This document shows, piece by piece, positions 19,754 to 27,623 of a stretch of 64,000 nt of DNA. The notes under the pieces are model-generated. The model ran no database searches, was not told the DNA's origin, and was given only the letters and a program-made list of their open reading frames with translations. The translations under genes and the position numbers were made by a program. Within the stretch, counting starts at the first letter, position 1. The number at the start of each line of letters is the position of its first letter. Source of the stretch: Algoriphagus ratkowskyi (lineage in GTDB: Bacteria; Bacteroidota; Bacteroidia; Cytophagales; Cyclobacteriaceae); assembly GCF_002150505.1 (NCBI RefSeq), contig NZ_MSSV01000009.1, positions 186,001 through 250,000 of the forward strand. Direction: 5' to 3'.

Positions 19754-20407
19754 TTAGTTATTGGTTGCTGGATGTTTGTCAATCCCAAGTAACCCATTCT
19801 TAAAACTTTTCAGTTTTTTTATATTCTTCAATCCAGGGGCATCTTCAAATTTGGAATTCAAATCCACTCCCACGAGTCGCGGTAATCGATGTGCCAAATC
19901 CATAATCTCCTCCATACTTTCCTCATCCAATCCTCCACTCAGTAAAAATCCAACTTCAAAGGGATAGCCTTCCAGCACATCCCAATTGAATCTTTTCCCA
20001 GAGCCCCCGTGCTCGACGGTTGCAGTATCAAATAGAAAGTATTCTACCAACCCCACATAGTCTCTCAATGTTTCCCAATCGATGCTTTCTCCTACTGAAA
20101 TAACTTTCCAAAGTTTCTTGCCAGTTTTCAACTTCAACTCCCGCACATACTCCGGGCTCTCATTTCCATGAAGTTGAATTGTGGAAAGCTTAAATTCATC
20201 GATTTTATCTAGGACAAAGTCAACGGACTCATTTACAAATACTCCAACTTTGGGCACTTCTACTACTTGAATTGACGCTGCAAAATCATCGGATACATAC
20301 CTTGGGGACTTCGAATAGAATATCAAGCCCATCCAATCAGGCTTAACTTCTTGGATCAGGTTGTGGATATTTTCCGCTTCCCGCATTCCGCAGACTTTGA
20401 ATTTCAT
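19754..20407 (-). CDS. trpF: Phosphoribosylanthranilate isomerase
   Basis: TrpF isomerises N-(5-phosphoribosyl)anthranilate to the CdRP substrate of TrpC. I choose the ATG at 20407, giving 217 residues starting MKFKVCGM. The longer frame (to 20458) adds 17 residues that do not look like the family, and the extension would contain an RNA hairpin. Key motifs are KVCGMREAENI, GLIFYSKSPRYV, VGVFVN, QLHGNES, LFDTATVEHGGSGKRFNWD and LLSGGL. The phosphate loop reads GVDLNSKFED instead of the usual DxSSGxE, a mild deviation. It is a stand-alone TrpF, not fused to TrpC. Confidence 0.93.
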   Translation of the reverse strand: MKFKVCGMREAENIHNLIQEVKPDWMGLIFYSKSPRYVSDDFAASIQVVEVPKVGVFVNESVDFVLDKIDEFKLSTIQLHGNESPEYVRELKLKTGKKLWKVISVGESIDWETLRDYVGLVEYFLFDTATVEHGGSGKRFNWDVLEGYPFEVGFLLSGGLDEESMEEIMDLAHRLPRLVGVDLNSKFEDAPGLKNIKKLKSFKNGLLGIDKHPATNN

Positions 20408-20428
20408 GTGTTTATTATTTGATTTTTT

Positions 20429-20482
20429 ATAGGCCAAAAAGCCTATGTCTAACGTCAATACATATCATTTCGTGATACGTAT
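20429..20482 (-). promoter_or_regulatory. Two intercistronic hairpins between trpC and trpF
   Basis: A 6-bp stem (20429-20434 with 20441-20446, A/T-rich loop) and a 10-bp stem with one G-U wobble (20458-20467 with 20473-20482) occupy the 111-nt gap. They may be processing or stability elements, or chance. The larger one straddles the alternative trpF start. Confidence 0.4.
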
Positions 20483-20518
20483 CCTCACTGCTGTCGTCCT
20501 CAGGCAGCATCGATTTCA

Positions 20519-21337
20519 TTAGAAGCTTACTTCTGCTTCCTCTGTCAAGATCTTCTTATACTCTTTGATGAAAGTATAAGCGGCTTGTTCTGGACGGCTT
20601 GATTTCATAAAGTTCTCACCGATTAGGAACCCATCGAAACCAGCTTTTTTCAAGGTGATTAAAGTAACAGGATCAGAAATTCCAGATTCAGAAATCTTCA
20701 CAAAGTCAGACGGAATCTTATCTACTAAGTCTAGAGACGTTTGTAACGATACCTCGAAAGTCTTCAGGTTTCGATTGTTCACCCCAACTAAATCCAAATC
20801 TGCACATAAGCTTCTTTCCAACTCTTGGCCATCGTGCACCTCCATCAGCACTTCCAGGCCAAGGCTTTTTGCGAAAGCCGCCAACTCCTTCAATCTAGCT
20901 GGCTCTAAAGCCGCAGCAATTAAAAGAACACAGTCAGCACCTATAGATTTTGCTTCTAAGATCTGGTATTCATCCACCACAAAGTCCTTGCGAAGGATTG
21001 GGCAAAAGTTGAACTTTCGAGCTCCCATCAGATCTGCATTGCTTCCGCCAAAGAAATCCGTGTCGGTCAAAATCGATAAGGCAGAAGCTCCAGCCTGCAT
21101 ATATCCGATACTTACAGCTTCTACTGCAGCAGAACCATTGATCAAGCCTTTGGAAGGTGACTTTCTTTTGAATTCCGAGATGATCCCTGACTTTTCCGGA
21201 TCACACACGTACTTTTTCATGGAGACCACTTTCCCTTCGAAATAAGCACTTTTCTCCAAAAGTTTTACTGGCACCAAACTGCTTCTTTCAGCTACTTCGA
21301 TGTGCTTTTGAGCAATAATTTTATCTAAAATGTTCAT
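20519..21337 (-). CDS. trpC: Indole-3-glycerol-phosphate synthase
   Basis: TrpC decarboxylates and cyclises CdRP to indole-3-glycerol phosphate. The 272-residue TIM barrel has SEFKRKSPSKG, SILTDTDFFGG, PILRKDFVVDEYQI, LLIAAAL, MEVHDGQEL, GVNNRNLKTFEV and SESGISD, the normal order of active-site segments. Lys of the RKSPSKG and RKDFV motifs are the expected catalytic bases. It starts 6 nt after trpD ends, within the operon. Confidence 0.97.
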   Translation of the reverse strand: MNILDKIIAQKHIEVAERSSLVPVKLLEKSAYFEGKVVSMKKYVCDPEKSGIISEFKRKSPSKGLINGSAAVEAVSIGYMQAGASALSILTDTDFFGGSNADLMGARKFNFCPILRKDFVVDEYQILEAKSIGADCVLLIAAALEPARLKELAAFAKSLGLEVLMEVHDGQELERSLCADLDLVGVNNRNLKTFEVSLQTSLDLVDKIPSDFVKISESGISDPVTLITLKKAGFDGFLIGENFMKSSRPEQAAYTFIKEYKKILTEEAEVSF

Positions 21338-21343
21338 GATTTT

Positions 21344-22354
21344 TTAAGCTAAAGAGACTGTTGTTTTAGGCTTGACCAGTCCGTTAAATACCTGAAGTGC
21401 TTTTTGGTTTAGTAGGGATTCTTCCGCCACAGCCACTGCATCTACAAAAGAAAGTCCTTCTCGAGCGGTGACCAATGCGGCAGCCGAGTTGGCGATTACC
21501 ACCGAATTTTGGCTTTTGGTACCTTTCCCTTTTAGGATATTTTCAAATATTTTCGCAGATTCCTGAATGGTCTCTCCACCCTGTATAGATGCTGCGGTTA
21601 ACTTAGACAAGCCAATATTTTCAGGAGAAAAGACTTTTTCCCCGGAATTAGAAATCATCTTAAAGTCACCTGTAAGTGAAATCTCATCATAGCCATCCAA
21701 GGCATGGAGAATAGAGAATCTACCTTCCATATCCTGATAGAGATATCCATATAAACGAGCTAATTCCAAGCTAAATACGCCTACCAATTGCTTCCTAGGA
21801 AAACTAGGGTTTACCATCGGACCTAGCATATTGAAGAAGGTTTTCACACCTAAGTCTTTTCTGATCGGGCCGACATGCTTCATAGCCGGGTGAAAAAGTG
21901 GTGCATGCAAGAAACATATTCCAACCTCATCCAAACTTTGACGGATTTTATCTAGATCACTTGTGAACTCGTAGCCAAAGTAGGCGAGCAAATTAGAAGA
22001 CCCACAGATGGATGAAACACCAGTATTTCCATGCTTGGCGACATTTTGTCCGGCTCCAGCAACTATAAAGGAGGAAAGTGTAGAGATATTAAAGGTGTCT
22101 TTGCCGTCTCCGCCTGTACCGCATAGATCCATAGCGTCATACTCGTCGATTTCCACCGGAATACATCGCTCTAGCATGGCTTCGCGGAAGCCAGACAATT
22201 CCTCCACAGTAATGCTACGCATTAGATACACCGTCATAAATGCAGCAATCTGACTTGTATTGTAATTTCCGGCGGTAATGTTTTTTAAAACCTCTTTCGC
22301 ATCCTCTTTAGTGAGGGTTCGATGTGCGATGAGGTGATTTAAAATATCTTTCAT
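21344..22354 (-). CDS. trpD: Anthranilate phosphoribosyltransferase
   Basis: TrpD transfers phosphoribose from PRPP to anthranilate. The 336-residue protein has the glycine-rich PRPP site LCGTGGDGKDTFNIST, the KHGNTGVSS loop and GPMVNPSFP. The helical N-terminal domain begins ILNHLIAHRTLTKEDA. The sequence is full length and shows no missing motif. It lies 30 nt after trpG and is not fused to the amidotransferase subunit, unlike in enterobacteria. Confidence 0.97.
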   Translation of the reverse strand: MKDILNHLIAHRTLTKEDAKEVLKNITAGNYNTSQIAAFMTVYLMRSITVEELSGFREAMLERCIPVEIDEYDAMDLCGTGGDGKDTFNISTLSSFIVAGAGQNVAKHGNTGVSSICGSSNLLAYFGYEFTSDLDKIRQSLDEVGICFLHAPLFHPAMKHVGPIRKDLGVKTFFNMLGPMVNPSFPRKQLVGVFSLELARLYGYLYQDMEGRFSILHALDGYDEISLTGDFKMISNSGEKVFSPENIGLSKLTAASIQGGETIQESAKIFENILKGKGTKSQNSVVIANSAAALVTAREGLSFVDAVAVAEESLLNQKALQVFNGLVKPKTTVSLA

Positions 22355-22384
22355 AATATGATGGGGGTTGGGTGGTTCTGTTTC

Positions 22385-22951
22385 TTAATTCTCCATCCAG
22401 TTTTTGAGAATCTGAACTCCGTTTTCTGTAAGAATGCTCTCGGGGTGAAATTGCATTCCTCTGACATCATAACTCTTATGCCTAATGGCCATAATTTGAT
22501 TATCAGGCGTACGTGCGATCACTTCCAAGTCTGGTGAAAGGGTGTTTTCATCGACAACCCAGGAGTGATATCTACCAATACTAAAAGTATCGGGAACGTT
22601 TTTGAAAAGCAAATCATCTTCTACTTTTACTATAGAGGCCACGCCATGAAGTACTTCGGACAAATTGATCAGCTCTCCTCCAAAGGCTTCTCCGATTGCC
22701 TGGTGACCTAAGCAGACGCCTAATATAGATTTGGTCGCCGCATATTTCTTCAAAAGTTCAGGCATTATCCCTGCGTCTTTTGGAACTCCCGGACCAGGCG
22801 AAAGAATTATTTTATCGTATTGAGCTACGTCTTCCAAAGAAATCTTATCATTTCGGAATACATCCATCTGCGCGCCATAGCCCAACTGCCTTATTATGTA
22901 AACCAGGTTGTAGGTGAAGGAATCGTAATTATCAAGGACGAGTATTTTCAT
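22385..22951 (-). CDS. trpG: Anthranilate synthase component II (glutamine amidotransferase)
   Basis: TrpG releases ammonia from glutamine for TrpE. The 188 residues carry the class I amidotransferase triad: nucleophile Cys in ILGVCLGHQAIGEAFGG, and His-Glu in GMQFHPESIL. The N terminus is KILVLDNYDSFTYNLV and the oxyanion strand is LSPGPGVP. Context next to trpE supports TrpG over PabA, although one protein can serve both synthases. The 41-nt spacer from trpE is filled by a GATTGAAA-type simple repeat. Confidence 0.95.
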   Translation of the reverse strand: MKILVLDNYDSFTYNLVYIIRQLGYGAQMDVFRNDKISLEDVAQYDKIILSPGPGVPKDAGIMPELLKKYAATKSILGVCLGHQAIGEAFGGELINLSEVLHGVASIVKVEDDLLFKNVPDTFSIGRYHSWVVDENTLSPDLEVIARTPDNQIMAIRHKSYDVRGMQFHPESILTENGVQILKNWMEN

Positions 22952-22959
22952 TTTAATTT

Positions 22960-22995
22960 ATTGAAAGATTGGAAGATTGAAAAATTGGAAGATTA
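22960..22995. repeat. Simple repeat in the trpE-trpG spacer
   Basis: Four degenerate GATTGGAA/GATTGAAA units fill the gap and run into the trpE stop codon. The last 21 nt are identical to 18360-18380 in the trpB-trpA spacer. Confidence 0.7.
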
Positions 22996-24405
22996 AATAC
23001 TCTCAGCTGCGCGCAACGCCACTCTCAGCGCTTCCAACTTATTAGCAACTTCCTGCAATTCAGAAGGAATAGTCGATTTGGCAACTACTCCTGCACCTGC
23101 TTGAAATCGAAGTTGATTGTTTTCAGAGACAAATGATCTAATCAAAATTGCATGATTGAAATCTCCATTGAATCCTAAATAACCAATAGCTCCTCCATAA
23201 AACGTTCGGGATACATTTTCCAACTCATCTATCAGCTGCATTGCTCTGTATTTTGGAGCGCCAGAAAGTGTTCCTGCCGGAAATGTATCTGCTACTAATT
23301 GAAGAGGGTTCGTGCCTTCTGGTAATTCTCCAGTCACTTTGGAAACCAAATGAATGACGTGAGAATAGTATTGAATCTCCTTAAATACATCCACAGATAC
23401 TTTTTCTGAAGACCTACTCAAATCATTCCTTGCCAAGTCCACCAGCATTACATGTTCCGAATTCTCTTTAGGATCATCGTAAAGCTGACGAGCCAATACC
23501 GCATCATCTTGGTCATTGCCTGTTCTGCGGAAAGTGCCTGCTATGGGGTAGATCGTAGCTTTTTTATCCTTAACTACAATCTGCGCTTCAGGAGAACTTC
23601 CAAAAACCTTGAAGGAACCATAATCGAAATAGAATAAATAAGGGGATGGATTTACCGATCGAAGCGCTCGGTAGACATTAAATTCATCGCCTTTGAAAGC
23701 TGTGCTGAATCGACGAGAAAGCACAATTTGAAATACATCTCCTTTGAAGCAATGTTCCCGCCCCTGGTTCAAAATTTTCAAAAACTCCTCATCCGTATAG
23801 TTTGATTCTTCCTCACCTACACGCTGGAAGGAGTAACTTGGGATATTTTTATTATTCAGGAGACGCTCGATCTCCTCCATCATTTCTACATTTTCTGCTC
23901 CTGCGACTCTATGCTCAAGCAAGTGCAGTTCATTTTTGTAGTGATCTACGACGATTACATTCTGATAGACCGAATACTGCATCATCGGCACATCAGTTGG
24001 GTTGGTGTTCTGAAGTGTAATATCTTCAAAATAGGCTACCGTGTCGTATTGAATGTATCCAAAGAGCCCATTCGAGCTGAACTTGAATTTATCCTGAGCT
24101 ACATCAAACTTATCACCGAATGCACGCAGACTCTGCATCAAGTTCTGATGCGAACTCACTTCATAGCTTTCCTTTTTGCCAGAAGGAAGACTTTCCACGA
24201 CCTTGCCTGCATTGAAGGTAAACGTTGCTAATGGATTAAAACAGATATAAGAATAACTGTTTTCATGTCCATGGTAATCAGAACTTTCCAGCAGAATAGG
24301 ATTTGCGAATCGATCTCGGATCTGCAAATAGATACTTACCGGCGTGATCGTATCTGCCAATCGCTTTTGATAAGTAGTCAGTATTGGAAATTTAACTTGA
24401 GTCAT
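22993..24405 (-). CDS. trpE: Anthranilate synthase component I
   Basis: TrpE makes anthranilate from chorismate and ammonia, the first committed step to tryptophan. The 470-residue sequence shows the chorismate-binding core: GDVFQIVLSRRF, NPSPYLFYFDYG, GSSPEAQI, YPIAGTFRRTG, MLVDLARNDLSR and AGTLSGAPKYRAMQLIDELE. The N-terminal regulatory region (about 1-190) includes YLLESSD-like residues in PILLESSDYHGHENSYSYI, where tryptophan feedback binding occurs in the family. It is the first structural gene of the operon, about 20 nt after the attenuator terminator. Confidence 0.97.
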   Translation of the reverse strand: MTQVKFPILTTYQKRLADTITPVSIYLQIRDRFANPILLESSDYHGHENSYSYICFNPLATFTFNAGKVVESLPSGKKESYEVSSHQNLMQSLRAFGDKFDVAQDKFKFSSNGLFGYIQYDTVAYFEDITLQNTNPTDVPMMQYSVYQNVIVVDHYKNELHLLEHRVAGAENVEMMEEIERLLNNKNIPSYSFQRVGEEESNYTDEEFLKILNQGREHCFKGDVFQIVLSRRFSTAFKGDEFNVYRALRSVNPSPYLFYFDYGSFKVFGSSPEAQIVVKDKKATIYPIAGTFRRTGNDQDDAVLARQLYDDPKENSEHVMLVDLARNDLSRSSEKVSVDVFKEIQYYSHVIHLVSKVTGELPEGTNPLQLVADTFPAGTLSGAPKYRAMQLIDELENVSRTFYGGAIGYLGFNGDFNHAILIRSFVSENNQLRFQAGAGVVAKSTIPSELQEVANKLEALRVALRAAESI

Positions 24406-24424
24406 TCGTGCTTGTTTTTTATCA

Positions 24425-24460
24425 TGAAAAAAGGCTTACCGGAGATCCAGTAAGCCTTTT
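24425..24460 (-). terminator. trp operon attenuator terminator
   Basis: On the minus strand, arms 24460-24450 and 24439-24429 form an 11-bp perfect stem. A run of six T residues follows (24432-24427). It ends about 22 nt before the trpE start codon and lies 38 nt after the leader peptide stop. A downstream terminator placed between a Trp-rich leader peptide and trpE is the expected layout of an attenuator. A shorter alternative pairing of AAGCC after the leader stop with GGCTT in the 5' arm could act as antiterminator (inference). Confidence 0.85.
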
Positions 24461-24497
24461 ATACTATGTATAGCGCAAAATTAAATGCAGGGGCTTT

Positions 24498-24560
24498 CTA
24501 AACTTCCTTTTGGAAAGAGTAAGAGTGCCACCACCAATATTTGTTTGCGATTGTTTTCAT
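24498..24560 (-). CDS. trpL: trp leader peptide with three tandem Trp codons
   Basis: A 20-codon frame begins with ATG at 24560 and ends with TAG at 24500-24498. It reads MKTIANKYWWWHSYSFQKEV, so residues 9-11 are three TGG codons in a row, in a window where Trp is otherwise rare. It lies between a promoter and an intrinsic terminator ahead of trpE. Family knowledge: ribosome stalling at Trp codons when charged tRNA-Trp is scarce disfavours the terminator. Function is inferred from this layout. Confidence 0.85.
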   Translation of the reverse strand: MKTIANKYWWWHSYSFQKEV

Positions 24561-24571
24561 AAGAGTGAGGG

Positions 24572-24601
24572 CAAATTTATAAAGGGAATATTAAGGACAA
24601 A
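24572..24601 (-). promoter_or_regulatory. Promoter of the trp operon
   Basis: Minus strand TAAATTTG (24579-24572) matches the TAnnTTTG -7 box. TTTG (24601-24598) stands 18 nt upstream as -33 element, close to the usual 19-21. Transcription would start just before the leader peptide ATG at 24560. Confidence 0.75.
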
Positions 24602-24737
24602 GCATCAACCCATTTTTTTTATCAAAAAATTATACTTTTCGGTAAAAAAACCATGGATCAAGCACTCTCATAGACGATAAAAATAAAACTATAAATCCTT
24701 TATTCCGTTGACATCAAGCAACTAAGCCTAGTACAGC

Positions 24738-25292
24738 ATGAAAAATAATCTACTCGCTCTTGTATTAATTTTTTCTAGTATTGGAATTATTACTGCTCAA
24801 TCTTCCGCAGAATGGAAAGCCCCTATGTACCAAGTTAGCTTTGAATCTGATTCGGGTGCTATGGCTCAGATGCAAATTGACAAAGGGTATCGATACGCAG
24901 ACCTTGATTTTGAAGGAAGAAAATTTCATTTGTTTTTTAACCATGACAACAATGAAATAAAGAATGCTAGAATTATGGAGCCTAAAACCAACCTGCAAAT
25001 CGCCAGAGGAAGAGGAAGTTATTTCTGGGGTAATGCCCGTTTTGAATTTGTAGACGGAGAAGTTTACAAAGTCAAAAGGAAAAATAAAGCGAATGGATAT
25101 GAAATAATCGGGCCATACGGAACTCTTTTCAAGGTGGAAAATCATGCTATTAGTCCTGTGAAACCTATAAACGAAAAAGACTTTTTGACACAAGCTTTCT
25201 ATGTCTTTCAGAGAATCAAGGTTACTCAAAGTAATCCTTCAGATGTGATGATATTTTACTCAAACTACTATCCTATCGGCCCGAATGAGTAA
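24738..25292 (+). CDS. Hypothetical secreted protein
   Basis: The 184-residue product has a signal peptide (about 1-20, ending IITAQ) and a mature region rich in aromatic and charged residues. Beta-strand-like stretches include YRYADLDFEGRKFHLFF and GSYFWGNARFEFVDG. No known domain is recognised and there is no lipobox. It is divergent from the trp operon, across a spacer of about 135 nt from the trp promoter. It is followed 24 nt later by a small conserved gene, so the two may form an operon. An envelope location is inferred from the signal peptide. Confidence 0.7.
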   Translation: MKNNLLALVLIFSSIGIITAQSSAEWKAPMYQVSFESDSGAMAQMQIDKGYRYADLDFEGRKFHLFFNHDNNEIKNARIMEPKTNLQIARGRGSYFWGNARFEFVDGEVYKVKRKNKANGYEIIGPYGTLFKVENHAISPVKPINEKDFLTQAFYVFQRIKVTQSNPSDVMIFYSNYYPIGPNE

Positions 25293-25316
25293 TTTTGTCA
25301 AAAAAAATTAATAACA

Positions 25317-25547
25317 ATGGCTAAATCATTTCCACAATATTTCAAGCGAGTTTTTGACGATTATCAAGTTCTCGTACAAGTGAATACAGATACTTTCAAA
25401 GGTGTAGAACTGATTGTTCATCCTGATGGAAAGATAGAAAAGACCGAAATAGAATTCGACGAAGATATTTTTGATGACCTTGCTGCGGATGAATTCATGC
25501 AATGCAATGTCCTTGAATTCCAGATGCACATGGCAAAAGCCACATAA
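25317..25547 (+). CDS. Small hypothetical protein
   Basis: The 76-residue acidic protein begins MAKSFPQYFKRVFDDYQ and has a DPDGKIEKTEIEFDE-like central strand-rich part and a helical end (DEFMQCNVLEFQMHMA). No family is recognised. There is no signal peptide, so it is probably cytoplasmic. It follows a secreted protein gene by 24 nt, and an AT-rich weak hairpin follows it. Confidence 0.65.
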   Translation: MAKSFPQYFKRVFDDYQVLVQVNTDTFKGVELIVHPDGKIEKTEIEFDEDIFDDLAADEFMQCNVLEFQMHMAKAT

Positions 25548-25634
25548 TTTCAAATCTTAAATTTGAGATTTAAAATTAATACTCCTCATAGTCAGCACAG
25601 AAAGCCTGAAAAGCTGCAATTCAGTACGAGAATA

Positions 25635-25664
25635 TTGTAAACATTAATTTTCTCCTTACTTTTG
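25635..25664 (+). promoter_or_regulatory. Promoter of the SRP RNA gene
   Basis: TACTTTTG at 25657-25664 matches the -7 box and ATTG (TTG at 25635-25637) stands 19 nt upstream as -33 element. The start of transcription would fall at about 25667-25671, the first pair of the RNA stem. Confidence 0.75.
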
Positions 25665-25666
25665 TC

Positions 25667-25746
25667 GCGGCGGCACGACCAGCTCCTGCTGAATCCCCCA
25701 GGTCCGGAAGGAAGCAAGGGTAAGTAGTTGAGCGGTGCGATGCCGC
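25667..25746 (+). ncRNA. ffs: Signal recognition particle RNA (4.5S-like, small bacterial form)
   Basis: The sequence carries the conserved SRP apical hairpin, with the GGTCCGGAAGGAAGCAAGGGT loop region at about 25701-25721. Terminal arms also pair: GCGGC and GCAC near 25667-25676 with GGTGC and GCCGC near 25734-25746. It has no Alu domain, which is usual for this group. A T-rich tract follows at 25747-25756 as terminator. It works with Ffh to target membrane proteins co-translationally. Confidence 0.9.
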
Positions 25747-25940
25747 TTCTTTTTTGCCCTATTTTTTCTCTGGCATACCCAATCAGGTTCCAAATCTTGA
25801 TTAATCTTCTAACTTTGTTTCTTACAATAAAATCCATTTGGAATTATCCTATTGAATGGCTTTTTTCTTGTTTTCAATTTTAAAACCTGAGAAACAAAGC
25901 CTGAGACGAGCGATTTCAATCCCTATTAAACAATTCAAAC

Positions 25941-26600
25941 ATGAAATTCTTTATTGACACAGCAAACCTAGATGACATTCGCGAAGCTTATGAACTAGGA
26001 GTATTAGATGGCGTAACTACCAACCCTTCCTTGATGGCCAAAGAAGGCATCAGTGGAGATGAGAAAGTAAGAGCTCACTACAAAGCGATCTGTGATATCG
26101 TAGATGATAAAGTAAGTGCTGAAGTAATCTCTACGGATTTCGAAGGCATGATCAGAGAAGGCAAAGAACTTGCTAAGATTGATGACAAAATCGTGGTGAA
26201 AATTCCGATGGTAAAAGACGGCATTAAAGCACTTAAATATTTCAGCAACGAAGGTATCCGTACCAACTGTACTTTGATTTTCTCTGCTGGTCAAGCGCTG
26301 ATAGCAGCAAAAGCCGGAGCTAATTATGTATCTCCTTTCATCGGCAGATTAGATGATATCGCATATGATGGAATGGATCTTATCGCCCAGATCGTACATA
26401 TCTATGGCAACTATGGCTTCGAAACAGAAGTTCTCGCAGCATCAGTAAGGCACACAATGCACTTATTAAAATGTGCTGAAGTTGGAGCTGACGTAGTCAC
26501 TTGTCCATTAAAAGTAATCACTGGCTTGATAAACCATCCACTTACGGATTCAGGTTTGGCAACATTTTTGGCAGATCATGCCAAAGCAGCTGGAAAATAA
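25941..26600 (+). CDS. tal: Transaldolase (small TalC/FSA-type)
   Basis: The 219-residue single-domain barrel belongs to the transaldolase/fructose-6-phosphate aldolase family and probably acts in the non-oxidative pentose phosphate pathway. It begins [17 protein letters not shown] and has [13 protein letters not shown]. The Schiff-base lysine is Lys87 in IVVKIPMV, and [12 protein letters not shown] follows. Two positions separate activities in this family: SAEV carries Glu where FSA has Gln, and SPFIGRLDD carries Phe where FSA has Tyr. Both favour transaldolase over fructose-6-phosphate aldolase. This is from sequence comparison by memory, not an alignment. A strong terminator follows. Confidence 0.93.
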   Translation: MKFFIDTANLDDIREAYELGVLDGVTTNPSLMAKEGISGDEKVRAHYKAICDIVDDKVSAEVISTDFEGMIREGKELAKIDDKIVVKIPMVKDGIKALKYFSNEGIRTNCTLIFSAGQALIAAKAGANYVSPFIGRLDDIAYDGMDLIAQIVHIYGNYGFETEVLAASVRHTMHLLKCAEVGADVVTCPLKVITGLINHPLTDSGLATFLADHAKAAGK

Positions 26601-26609
26601 TTAATGAAG

Positions 26610-26633
26610 GACCGGCTATTGCCGGTCTTTTTT
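26610..26633 (+). terminator. Terminator after transaldolase
   Basis: A GACCGGC-TATT-GCCGGTC 7-bp stem is followed by six T residues (26628-26633), ten nt after the stop codon. Confidence 0.85.
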
Positions 26634-26643
26634 ACTTCTTCTT

Positions 26644-26847
26644 ATGTATATAATAAAAGTAAAAGGCAAAGCGAAAATCCCTGATTACATTCAGATCAGA
26701 GATGAAAACTTTGTATTAGTAGCTTATTTCAGAGCAGATAGGCCATTAAAAAAAATGGAGAAATTTGGTCTGGAAGGAAAGGAAGAGGAGCTTGAAGCGT
26801 TAATCCTGGGCCTCCCATTTGGGAAATTGCAAAAATTAGAACTATAA
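26644..26847 (+). CDS. Small conserved hypothetical protein upstream of ftsE
   Basis: The 67-residue protein starts MYIIKVKGKAKIPDYIQI, with RDENFVLVAYFRADRPLKK as a strand pair and a C-terminal helix ending FGKLQKLEL. It carries no signal peptide. It begins 11 nt after the transaldolase terminator and its stop lies 2 nt before the ftsE-like start, so it is probably translated with that gene. Function unknown, possibly linked to the ABC ATPase only by position. Confidence 0.7.
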   Translation: MYIIKVKGKAKIPDYIQIRDENFVLVAYFRADRPLKKMEKFGLEGKEEELEALILGLPFGKLQKLEL

Positions 26848-26849
26848 GA

Positions 26850-27560
26850 ATGGATTTCAGTACTCAGCCTGTACTTCAGGTAAACCAAGCGACGATCTTT
26901 CAAGGTATAGATCCTATCCTAACCAATGTAAACTTCTCCGTGGAGCAACATGAATTTGTGTTTCTAATCGGTAGAACTGGCAGTGGAAAAAGTTCCTTGT
27001 TGAAAACACTTTATGCCGATTTAGAGCTGAAAAGTGGAACTGCTGAAGTCGCTGGATTTGGATTAGAAAATATTAAGATTAAAGAAATTCCTTTTTTGAG
27101 AAGAAAAATTGGAATTATTTTTCAGGATTTCCAGCTTTTCAACGACAGATCAGTTGCTGAAAATCTTGCCTTTGTGATGAGAGCAACTGGCTGGAAAGAT
27201 AAAGCTAAAATCAACGATAGAATGGCTGAAGTGCTCCTTTTGGTAGGACTGAATAATGCATCAAGCAAAATGCCACATCAACTATCTGGCGGTGAGCAGC
27301 AGCGCGTAGTTATTGCAAGAGCTTTACTCAACGAGCCTTCGATATTGCTAGCGGATGAACCTACTGGAAATCTCGATCCAGATGTGGCAGATGGTATCTT
27401 CAAACTTTTCCAAGAAATAAATAAAAAGGGTACTGCCATACTCATGGCAACCCATAATTATGATTTACTTCGTAAGTACCCTTATCGAGTCCTTAAATGT
27501 GAAAATGGAGAATTGCAGGATAGTCAAACACACGACGTTTCTTATGGTTCTACGTTCTAA
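26850..27560 (+). CDS. ftsE: FtsE-like cell-division ABC ATP-binding protein
   Basis: The 236-residue ATPase has a Walker A motif GRTGSGKSS, Q-loop IIFQDFQLFNDRS, signature LSGGEQQR, Walker B ILLADEP, and TGNLDPD and ATHN motifs. The FQDFQLFNDRSVAENLAFVMRATG stretch is typical of FtsE. FtsE with FtsX regulates peptidoglycan hydrolases at the division septum. No ftsX gene is next to it here, so the partner must be elsewhere. FtsE is preferred over a generic MacB-type ATPase because of the short length and motif style. Confidence 0.85.
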   Translation: MDFSTQPVLQVNQATIFQGIDPILTNVNFSVEQHEFVFLIGRTGSGKSSLLKTLYADLELKSGTAEVAGFGLENIKIKEIPFLRRKIGIIFQDFQLFNDRSVAENLAFVMRATGWKDKAKINDRMAEVLLLVGLNNASSKMPHQLSGGEQQRVVIARALLNEPSILLADEPTGNLDPDVADGIFKLFQEINKKGTAILMATHNYDLLRKYPYRVLKCENGELQDSQTHDVSYGSTF

Positions 27561-27593
27561 TATCAAATCTTAATTAAACAGAATTGCAAATGC

Positions 27594-27601
27594 TACGTTT
27601 G
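27594..27601 (+). promoter_or_regulatory. Candidate -7 box of the S41 peptidase gene
   Basis: TACGTTTG matches TAnnTTTG and lies 22 nt before the start codon at 27624. No clear -33 TTTG is seen, so this is moderate evidence. Confidence 0.4.
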
Positions 27602-27623
27602 TAATTTTCCAGACATTCTAACT

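Noticed and set aside
25941-26600. Fructose-6-phosphate aldolase as the function
   Set aside because: The Glu and Phe at the two discriminating positions (SAEV, SPFIG) fit transaldolase better.
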